A stretch of 19,211 nucleotides of DNA, taken from NCBI GenBank assembly GCA_020058965.1, contig JAGVCY010000294.1, positions 1 through 19,211 of the forward strand, written 5' to 3'. The notes under the pieces were generated by a model, which was not told the origin of the DNA, did not search any database, and worked only from the letters and a program-made list of their open reading frames with translations. Shown piece by piece: positions 14,432 through 19,211 of the stretch. This DNA comes from Candidatus Omnitrophota bacterium (GTDB lineage Bacteria; Omnitrophota; Gorgyraeia; 2-02-FULL-51-18; JAGOUK01). Position numbers and translations under genes: made by a program. The stretch's first letter is position 1. Each line of letters starts with the position of its first letter.

Positions 14432-14950
14432 ATGAACCAAATAATATTAAAATTGTTATTCATGGGGCTGGTCGTGGTAGTCGGCTCGGAAGTTAGTGGT
14501 TGGACCCGGCATGCCGAGGCGGATACGGTTTATTTGAAGCGGGGAGGCTCGATTGAAGGGGAAGTTGTCGAAGGAGCGACAACTGTGGAAATAAAAATTG
14601 ACGGCGGCAGCACCACTTTTAGCAAAGATGAGATAGAGCGAATCAAAAAAAATAATAATCGACCGGCGGCAAATCACCCGTCCGCATTAACGCAATCCAA
14701 ATGGACGAGTTTTAAAAATAAAGCGGCCAATTCCATCAATAAGATTCAAAGAAAAGTGGCCCATTCCACAGCAATAATGAAGTCAAAAACCGCCAATGGG
14801 ATGAAGCCCATCCAAAAATCCAGCGCCACCGCTTACAAAGGGCAGGCCCTGAACAACAGCTTGGAATCTATGCAAGATTCTCTCAAAGCCATGCACAAAC
14901 AAGAAAAATCCCTCGCCGAGCAAAAGCGCGCCCTCAAAAATTCCGACTGA
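14432..14950 (+). CDS. Exported protein with N-terminal beta motif and coiled-coil tail
   Basis: 172 residues from ATG 14432; an in-frame GTG at 14417 has no better ribosome site and would add five residues before the signal. The signal peptide has a hydrophobic core (IILKLLFMGLVVVVG) and a likely cleavage site AEA|D after residue 30. The mature protein starts DTVYLKRGGSIEGEVVEGAT..., giving a small beta unit that ends TTFSKDEIERIKK. This DT-[IV]-YLK-x-G-x-[SE]-I-x-G pattern is common in uncharacterised exported proteins of PVC-type bacteria. The remainder is Lys-, Asn- and Ser-rich, with a helical end (about residues 140-172) that looks like a coiled coil. Function is unknown; periplasmic or surface location is inferred. 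It begins 45 nt after the HTH-like gene. Confidence 0.75.
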   Translation: MNQIILKLLFMGLVVVVGSEVSGWTRHAEADTVYLKRGGSIEGEVVEGATTVEIKIDGGSTTFSKDEIERIKKNNNRPAANHPSALTQSKWTSFKNKAANSINKIQRKVAHSTAIMKSKTANGMKPIQKSSATAYKGQALNNSLESMQDSLKAMHKQEKSLAEQKRALKNSD

Positions 14951-15005
14951 CTTTCCCGCGTAAACCAACTCACCCGCGCGCATTTCCCCCATCCGAACGA
15001 GATCC

Positions 15006-15221
15006 GGCTAGTGGGGTGCGGATGTCTGTCTTCGAAGGACTTTTTCACTTGCGCGGCGTCCCCGCCAAGCAAGTGGAAGGAGCGAGCGCGCCTGGCCTCT
15101 GCGACGCCTACCTTTTGCGTCGCGAGGCGTGCCGCGACGGGTGGTGTCGCGGCCATCCTCTTTAAAGACAGCGCGCGAGCGGCTCCGTCCGCAGAAGACA
15201 GCCATCCGCACCCCACTAGCC
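15006..15221. repeat. 216-nt element with 28-bp terminal inverted repeats (element B)
   Basis: Bases 15006-15033 (GGCTAGTGGGGTGCGGATG...) and 15194-15221 are inverted copies with one mismatch. Between them are three more hairpins: CACTTGC/GCAAGTG with inner GGCG/CGCC (15046-15075), GCGACGC/GCGTCGC (15101-15123), and GCCGCGAC/GTCGCGGC (15131-15153). The whole could fold as a multi-branched cruciform or RNA. No obvious target-site duplication is visible at the ends. It lies between the convergent exported-protein gene and the 70-aa gene. Open frames across it, on both strands, are side effects of the palindrome. It could be a MITE-like mobile element, a structured RNA or a bidirectional terminator. 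Confidence 0.8.
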
Positions 15222-15235
15222 AGACCGAGCGCAGG

Positions 15236-15448
15236 TCATTCGGGCACTCTTCTGGGATCTTCTAACAGATAATTGACGTCCCGTTCGCTTGCGCCGAACT
15301 CTTCGGCGATGGCGATCAGCTCCCGGCACTTTTCATATTCCTCGCGGACCAGGGCTTCCCGAAGATAGAGCAGGGCCGTGAGCACGATCGGATGCTTCAC
15401 GCGAACCGTCGCGCGGGCAGTCTGATGGGCTCTAACGAGTGACTTCAT
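15236..15448 (-). CDS. Small helical protein of unknown function
   Basis: 70 residues on the minus strand. It is supported by an excellent ribosome site, AAAAGGAGG, 5 nt before the ATG (site at 15454-15462). The protein is basic at the start (MKSLVRAHQTARATVRVK), then has two predicted amphipathic helices: PIVLTALLYLREALVREEY and ECRELIAIAEEFG-like sequence, and an acidic end, NYLLEDPRRVPE. No cysteines pattern as a zinc finger, and there is no signal or membrane segment. I recognise no family. Its stop lies 15 nt from element B, and upstream on its own strand lie the 107-nt palindrome and an attenuator-like leader, so its expression may be conditional. It points away from the dehydrogenase gene. 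Confidence 0.75.
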   Translation of the reverse strand: MKSLVRAHQTARATVRVKHPIVLTALLYLREALVREEYEKCRELIAIAEEFGASERDVNYLLEDPRRVPE

Positions 15449-15453
15449 AACGA

Positions 15454-15462
15454 CCTCCTTTT
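15454..15462 (-). promoter_or_regulatory. Strong ribosome binding site of the 70-aa minus-strand gene
   Basis: On the minus strand, AAAAGGAGG lies 5 nt before ATG (15448-15446). This near-perfect match to the anti-Shine-Dalgarno is the main evidence that the small gene is real. Confidence 0.75.
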
Positions 15463-15473
15463 GGTTAGCTGAT

Positions 15474-15580
15474 GCGGTCGGCTCAAAAAGCTGCAGATGC
15501 GAGGCGCGACAAGCGACGCGTGGTACATCCCACGCGAGCGCAGTCGCAACGAAGCAGATGCTGCTTTTTCAGCCGACCGC
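15474..15580. repeat. 107-nt palindromic repeat, copy 1 (element C)
   Basis: The ends GCGGTCGGCT and AGCCGACCGC are perfectly inverted. Inside them CAAAAAGCTGCAGATGCGAG is opposed by a near-inverted AAGCAGATGCTGCTTTTTC, and ACGCGTGG faces CCACGCGA around a short centre near 15528. A second copy in the opposite orientation is at 18487-18593. It lies upstream of the 70-aa minus-strand gene, 12 nt from its ribosome site. Likely a dispersed intergenic repeat able to form a long hairpin. Confidence 0.85.
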
Positions 15581-15581
15581 T

Positions 15582-15619
15582 AAAAACAAAAAACCCACCG
15601 CTCGGGGGAGCGATGGGTT
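15582..15619 (-). terminator. Intrinsic terminator on the minus strand
   Basis: Read on the minus strand, AACCCATCGCTC pairs with GAGCGGTGGGTT (one mismatch, four-base loop), followed at once by a run of T residues broken by one G (to 15582). This is a strong intrinsic terminator for transcription coming from the right. Its 5' arm can also pair with a sequence at 15671-15684, so it may be conditional. Confidence 0.65.
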
Positions 15620-15684
15620 GTGTTGGAATCTTTTTTGGAACCGAACTTTTAGCTTACCGAACTTCCCTCCACACAACCCATCGC
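15610..15684. promoter_or_regulatory. Alternative hairpin overlapping the terminator (attenuator-like)
   Basis: GCGATGGGTTGTGT at 15610-15623 and ACACAACCCATCGC at 15671-15684 are perfect 14-bp inverted repeats. The left arm overlaps one arm of the terminator hairpin (15592-15619), so only one of the two structures can form. In a minus-strand RNA, the 15671-15684 copy is made first and would act as an antiterminator arm. The 47-nt loop contains a direct repeat ACCGAACTT (15640-15648 and 15656-15664). Confidence 0.5.
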
Positions 15685-15717
15685 AAGCGGCCAAATGCTT
15701 TTAAAGCACATGGCGCA

Positions 15718-15756
15718 ACGCTTCGTCGCCATATCTACATGATATCGGCGAAGCGT
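15718..15756. repeat. Stem-loop between the 70-aa gene and the dehydrogenase
   Basis: ACGCTTCG pairs with CGAAGCGT, and inside them CGCC plus ATATC pairs with GATAT plus GGCG with a small bulge and TACAT loop region. A smaller palindrome, TGCTTTTAAAGCA, is at 15696-15708. The rest of 15757-15850 holds no convincing gene; the short open frame there has no ribosome site. Confidence 0.5.
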
Positions 15757-15808
15757 GACGGTCGAGTTGTGTTTGAGTGTTTGCTGCTTCATATTTACCT
15801 AGACGAGG

Positions 15809-15838
15809 ATTCTATTCCAACGGGCGGCGGGAGCGCAA
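15809..15838 (-). promoter_or_regulatory. Possible minus-strand promoter for the leader
   Basis: Read on the minus strand: TTGCGC (15838-15833), 18-nt spacer, TAGAAT (15814-15809). The -10 is good and the -35 weak. It would start an RNA near 15802 running through the hairpins towards the 70-aa gene. Confidence 0.25.
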
Positions 15839-15859
15839 GAACTATTTTTAACTTAGGGC

Positions 15860-15887
15860 TTGATTATTTGTCAGAAATGATTATTAT
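15860..15887 (+). promoter_or_regulatory. Possible promoter of the dehydrogenase gene
   Basis: TTGATT (15860-15865), 16-nt spacer and TATTAT (15882-15887) within an A/T-rich stretch, ending 44 nt before the dehydrogenase ATG. Several overlapping A/T boxes exist, so the exact choice is uncertain. Confidence 0.4.
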
Positions 15888-15931
15888 TGTTAAGTAGAGT
15901 TACTTGATAATAACTAATATTTGGGAGACCT

Positions 15932-17353
15932 ATGAGCCAGATTGCCAAAACCGATTCTTCCTTCCGCGAGGGCGTGAACCTGATGTTCGATCAGGCGGTC
16001 AAATATTTGAAGCTGCCCAAGGGCATTTGCGATTACATGAAGACTTGCCAGTCGGTGTATCAAGTTTCGTTTCCGGTCAAGATCGACGGAGAGTATCAGG
16101 TTTTTCACGGCTGGCGGGCGGTTCACAGCGAGCATCGGCTTCCGGTCAAAGGTGGGATTCGGTACGCGATCAATGTGACACAAGAAGAAGTTGAGGCGCT
16201 GGCCGCGCTCATGACTTACAAATGTGCCCTCGTCAATGTGCCCTTCGGCGGAGCCAAAGGCGGACTTTGCATCAATCCCAAGAAATATACGGAAGACCAG
16301 TTGGAACGCATCACGCGGCGGTTCGCGACCGAGCTTATTAAGAAGGGCTACATTAGCCCGAGCTTAAATGTTCCGGCGCCGGATATGGGCACGGGCCCGC
16401 GCGAGATGGCCTGGATCGCCGATACGTATCGTCAGCATTACCCGCATGACATTAACGCGGTGGCGTGCGTGACCGGTAAGCCGGTGACACAAGGCGGCCT
16501 TCCCGGGCGCAATGAGGCGACTGGCCGTGGAGTGCAGTATGGCTTGCGGGAATTTTTTAGATACGCGGATGACATCAAAAAAACGGGCTTGCAGGGGGAT
16601 CTGGAAGGCAAGCGTGTGATCGTTCAGGGGCTCGGAAATGTTGGGTATCACGCGGCCAAATTTTTGTCCGAAGAGGACGGCGTCAAAATTATCGCGATCA
16701 TTGATCGTGACGGCGCGATCATAGACGATAAGGGTCTGAATGTCGAAGCAGTCAAAGCCCATATCACCAAAACCGGCGGCGTGTCGAATTTTCCGGGCGC
16801 CAAAACGCTGGCGGACGGCGTTTCGGTGCTGGAAGCCGATTGCGATATTCTCATTCCCGCCGCGCTCGAAAATCAGATCACTTCACAAAACGCGGGACGA
16901 ATCCGCGCGAAGCTCGTCGCCGAGGCGGCCAACGGCCCCGTGACGTACGAGGCGGACGCTATTCTTCGGCAGCGCGGGATCACCGTGATTCCGGACTTTT
17001 ATCTGAACGCGGGCGGCGTCACGGTATCGTACTTTGAGTGGATCAAGAACATCACGCACATTCGTTTCGGGCGGATGGAACGCCGGTACGATGAGGCGAA
17101 GGGGCTTTCGTTTGTTGAAGCGCTCGAAACTTTGACGGACAAATCGGTGCCGGTGAAGCTCCGTAAGGAAATCTTCCGCGGAGCGGATGAGCTGGATCTG
17201 GTCCGCTCGGGGCTGGACGACACGATGCGCGAGGCGTATCAGGAAATCCGACGGGTATTTGAACGGTTTCCGGAAGTGAAGGATCTGAGGACGGCCGCGT
17301 TCATTACGGCGATCGAAAAGATTTCGCGATCGCACATGGAGATGGGGATTTAA
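15932..17353 (+). CDS. gdhA: Glutamate dehydrogenase (Glu/Leu/Phe/Val family)
   Basis: 473 residues. It interconverts glutamate with 2-oxoglutarate and ammonia using NAD(P). The substrate domain shows VKGGIRYAINVTQEEVEALAALMTYKCALVNVPFGGAKGG, written here in pieces: the PVKGGIRY block, then MTYKCALVNVP, then FGGAKGG with Lys109. Next come PAPDMGTGPREMAWI and TGKPVTQGG. The Rossmann domain has VIVQGLGNVGYHAAKF with GLGNVG at 233-238. It is somewhat longer than common bacterial hexameric forms, mostly at the C-terminus (FERFPEVKDLRTAAFITAIEKI). Glutamate is the most likely substrate but a branched-chain role is not excluded. The ribosome site GGGAGA is 3 nt before the ATG. It could assimilate ammonia released by the glycine cleavage system, which is inference. 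A PilT-like gene follows after 31 nt. Confidence 0.94.
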   Translation: MSQIAKTDSSFREGVNLMFDQAVKYLKLPKGICDYMKTCQSVYQVSFPVKIDGEYQVFHGWRAVHSEHRLPVKGGIRYAINVTQEEVEALAALMTYKCALVNVPFGGAKGGLCINPKKYTEDQLERITRRFATELIKKGYISPSLNVPAPDMGTGPREMAWIADTYRQHYPHDINAVACVTGKPVTQGGLPGRNEATGRGVQYGLREFFRYADDIKKTGLQGDLEGKRVIVQGLGNVGYHAAKFLSEEDGVKIIAIIDRDGAIIDDKGLNVEAVKAHITKTGGVSNFPGAKTLADGVSVLEADCDILIPAALENQITSQNAGRIRAKLVAEAANGPVTYEADAILRQRGITVIPDFYLNAGGVTVSYFEWIKNITHIRFGRMERRYDEAKGLSFVEALETLTDKSVPVKLRKEIFRGADELDLVRSGLDDTMREAYQEIRRVFERFPEVKDLRTAAFITAIEKISRSHMEMGI

Positions 17354-17384
17354 ACAGGATGATGAAGGCCTAAGGAGAACTGCC

Positions 17385-18488
17385 ATGGCATGGTTGGATA
17401 AATTATTGGTCAAGGTGCGTGACGCGGGCGCGTCGGATCTGCATTTTTCATCCGACCTCGTGCCCATGTACCGCGTGGACGGCACGATGCGCCCGATCGA
17501 AGGGCATCCCGTGACGACACCTGAAGACGTTCGCAAACACTTAAAAGAAATCGCACCCGAGCTCAATTGGAATGAGTTCTGCGAAATACATGACACGGAC
17601 TTCGCGTATCCGCTTGAAGGGGTCGGCCGATTCCGCGCAAATTATTTTGAAGAACTACGCGGGTGCGGAGCCGTTTTGCGTCTGATCCCGTCCAAGATTC
17701 CGACTCCTGAGGAGCTTAATCTGCCTAAGGCGATGTTGGATCTGTGCACGCTTCACAAGGGCTTGGTGCTGGTCACCGGGCCGACCGGAAGCGGTAAATC
17801 GACAACGCTGGCGGCGATGATGGATCAGGTGAACCGAACCCGCGAGGAGCATATCATCACGATCGAGGACCCGGTCGAGTTCGTGTACACCAACAAAAAA
17901 TGTCTGGTGAATCAGCGTGAAGTCCATCGGCACACCGAGAGCTTTAAAAAAGCGCTTCGCGCCGCTTTGCGCGAAGACCCCGATATTGTGCTGGTCGGCG
18001 AATTGCGTGATCTCGAGACGGTCGAAATCGCGATCGAAACCGCCGAAACAGGTCATTTGGTGTTCGGGACGCTGCACACGACGACGGCCGCTTCTACCGT
18101 GAACCGTATCGTCGATCAGTTTCCGGCGGATCGTCAGCGGCAGATCCGGACGATGTTGGCCGACTCGCTTCGGGGTGTGATCTCCCAGACGCTATGCAAG
18201 CGGATCGGGAAGGGGCGCATCGCGGCGATGGAAATTCTATTGGTGAATTCCGCTATTTCCGCCAATATTCGCGACGGAAAAACGCATCAGATCCCCAGTT
18301 CGATCCAGATGGGACGCGCGCAAGGCATGCAGGCGCTCAATGACGCGCTGCTCAGTCATGTGCTTTCGGGCATCATCACGCCTGAAGAGGGGATGGTGCG
18401 TTCCGTCGATCGTCATGATATGAGGACGAAGCTGAACCATTCGGGGTTGAAGGCGCCGACCCCCCACGACCCCATGGAGGAGAAGTAA
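17385..18488 (+). CDS. pilT: PilT-like type IV pilus retraction ATPase
   Basis: 367 residues of the secretion ATPase superfamily. The N-terminal PAS-like domain begins WLDKLLVKVRDAGASDLHFSS, the typical PilT/PilU opening. The ATPase domain has Walker A GPTGSGKSTT (132-141, Lys138), the Asp box TIEDPVEFVY, Walker B EDPDIVLVGELRD, and the His box GHLVFGTLHTTTAASTVNRI. The C-terminal SANIRDGKTHQIPSSIQMG corresponds to the AIRNLIREGK region of PilT, somewhat altered, so it may be a PilT or PilU variant. It powers pilus disassembly for twitching at the inner membrane. The ribosome site AAGGAGA is 8 nt before the ATG. No other pilus gene is here, so the motor is encoded apart from the pilus cluster. 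The palindromic repeat starts at its stop codon. Confidence 0.94.
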   Translation: MAWLDKLLVKVRDAGASDLHFSSDLVPMYRVDGTMRPIEGHPVTTPEDVRKHLKEIAPELNWNEFCEIHDTDFAYPLEGVGRFRANYFEELRGCGAVLRLIPSKIPTPEELNLPKAMLDLCTLHKGLVLVTGPTGSGKSTTLAAMMDQVNRTREEHIITIEDPVEFVYTNKKCLVNQREVHRHTESFKKALRAALREDPDIVLVGELRDLETVEIAIETAETGHLVFGTLHTTTAASTVNRIVDQFPADRQRQIRTMLADSLRGVISQTLCKRIGKGRIAAMEILLVNSAISANIRDGKTHQIPSSIQMGRAQGMQALNDALLSHVLSGIITPEEGMVRSVDRHDMRTKLNHSGLKAPTPHDPMEEK

Positions 18489-18593
18489 CCGTCTGCTGAA
18501 AAAGCCGCATCTGCTTCGTTGCTCGCTCGCTCGCGTGCACTAGCACGCGTCGCTACTCGCGCCTCGCATCTGCAGCTTTTTGAGCAGACGGTT
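18487..18593. repeat. 107-nt palindromic repeat, copy 2 (element C, inverted)
   Basis: The ends AACCGTCTGCT and AGCAGACGGTT are perfectly inverted. The interior (TGAAAAAGCCGCATCTGCTT, then GTTGC, CGCTCGCGTG, CACGCGTCGCT, CGCGCCTCGCATCTGCAGCT, TTTTGAGC) matches the reverse complement of copy 1 with few changes, while the terminal stems differ but still pair. It overlaps the stop codon of the PilT-like gene and the stop codon of the convergent minus-strand gene, and probably serves as the terminator for both. Confidence 0.85.
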
Positions 18594-19211
18594 TAGTTTG
18601 GTTCGGGTAAGTTGAGGGAAGCGTTGGGGCCGAGGAGGTCGAGGACGCCGATTAGGCTGTTGCCGCCGTGGCAGACGGCGTCGGTGCGGACGGATTCTTC
18701 CTTAGAATCGCGGATAGAGCCGCCTCGGGCGCGGTCCGGGTTTGGGATGTGATACGAATTCTCAGGTGAATAAATATTCTGGATCAGCCAGCGGGTCGTG
18801 CGCTTCAGCGCGTCCGTGTAATCCGAGCAGTCATCCCGTTTTTCCTGCAAACAGCGCGTCGCAATTTCGACAAAAACTTCGTTCATCCAACCGTTTCCGC
18901 TCGACGCCCAAGTATCCGAGTAGCGGCCGGAATCCAAAATATTAGCGGGATCCTTGATCTGACGGTCGAGCAGCTGCCGCGCCGCGCTAAATAGGGCATC
19001 GCGGAAGCGCGGGTCGGGATTAATTTTGGAATAATCCAAAAAAGCCATCGACAGCCAGCTCGTCGAGATGCTGTTCGGCAACCGATACTCGTCACCGACA
19101 TAGAAGCCGCTCGCGGCCGCCACGGTTAGCATGTGTTCCGCGATCCGCCCCGCTGCTTCGGCGTACACCGGGTCCTGGGTCGCGGCGGAAAGCCGGGAGA
19201 GCGCGGTCAGC
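18593..19211 (-). CDS. 3' part of a helical-toroid type protein, unknown function
   Basis: Minus-strand gene whose beginning lies beyond the right edge; about 205 C-terminal residues are visible (the frame stays open to 19211, reading LTALSRLSAATQDPVYAEAAGR at the edge in pieces). An internal ATG at 19168 is only a GTG codon in sequence and not a true start. Repeated helix pairs with aromatic and Gly residues (GFYVGDEYRLPNS, SWLSMAFLDYSK, DTWASSGNGWMNEVFVEIATR, CHGGNSLIGVLDLL) resemble the (alpha/alpha)6 toroids of glycosidases, C5-epimerases and cyclases. The repeated phrase DPRFRDALFSAARQLLDRQ fits such helix packing. No catalytic residue can be assigned. The stop TAA overlaps the end of element C copy 2. 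Confidence 0.75.
   Translation of the reverse strand, partial: LTALSRLSAATQDPVYAEAAGRIAEHMLTVAAASGFYVGDEYRLPNSISTSWLSMAFLDYSKINPDPRFRDALFSAARQLLDRQIKDPANILDSGRYSDTWASSGNGWMNEVFVEIATRCLQEKRDDCSDYTDALKRTTRWLIQNIYSPENSYHIPNPDRARGGSIRDSKEESVRTDAVCHGGNSLIGVLDLLGPNASLNLPEPN

Noticed and set aside
14833-15265. Open frames on both strands across element B
   Set aside because: Both derive from the 28-bp inverted ends and internal stems; neither has a ribosome site, and one overlaps a better-supported gene antisense.
15472-15897. 141-codon plus-strand frame through the palindrome region
   Set aside because: It translates the 107-nt palindrome and hairpins, has no ribosome site, and shows no protein-like composition before its last 50 codons, which are also unsupported.

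Overview
The window is a compact, moderately GC-rich bacterial chromosome segment with short intergenic gaps and housekeeping metabolism mixed with signalling genes. No phage, integrase, plasmid or CRISPR genes are visible. The gene content fits an uncultured diderm: type IV pilus motor ATPase, coiled-coil lipoprotein ending in Tyr-Ile-Lys, split glycine decarboxylase, pyruvoyl-dependent arginine decarboxylase, and Sec-exported proteins starting with an 'ADTVYLKRGG' type motif. I lean towards Omnitrophota or a related PVC-side lineage. That is inference from gene style; no taxonomic marker is in view.

Layout. (1) 1-4593 is a glycine cleavage cluster: gcvT (5' end missing), gcvH, gcvPA, gcvPB and a LipM/LplA-family acyltransferase that could lipoylate GcvH. 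(2) 4657-6271 has pyruvoyl-dependent arginine decarboxylase with its own promoter, a short palindromic repeat, and a membrane-anchored family 2 glycosyltransferase. (3) 6386-8099 has a small Lpp-like lipoprotein, a two-helix membrane protein, tRNA-Leu(CAG), smpB and the tmRNA gene ssrA only 12 nt after smpB. The tmRNA appears to encode a long, unusual tag. (4) 8197-12562 has an exported protein of unknown function, a FIST sensor protein and a PAS-PAS-GGDEF-EAL protein, probably a sensory cyclic-di-GMP module. (5) 12647-14950 has a nitroreductase, a YgjP-type metallopeptidase overlapping a small HTH-like protein, and an exported coiled-coil protein. (6) 14951-15931 is rich in palindromes: a 216-nt element with 28-bp terminal inverted repeats, a 70-aa minus-strand gene, a 107-nt palindromic repeat, and an attenuator-like set of mutually exclusive hairpins. 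(7) 15932-18488 has glutamate-type dehydrogenase and a PilT-like ATPase. (8) 18487-18593 is a second copy of the 107-nt palindrome, sitting exactly between two convergent stop codons, followed by the 3' part of a minus-strand gene that leaves the window.

How the genes work together. The gcv genes make the T, H and P subunits of one enzyme complex and the following acyltransferase may load its cofactor; the L protein is not here. SmpB and tmRNA are the two partners of trans-translation. The FIST and GGDEF/EAL genes are 9 nt apart and likely act in one pathway. The most interesting unexplained material is non-coding: the tmRNA tag, the paired palindromic elements whose ends covary, and the attenuator-like leader near 15600.
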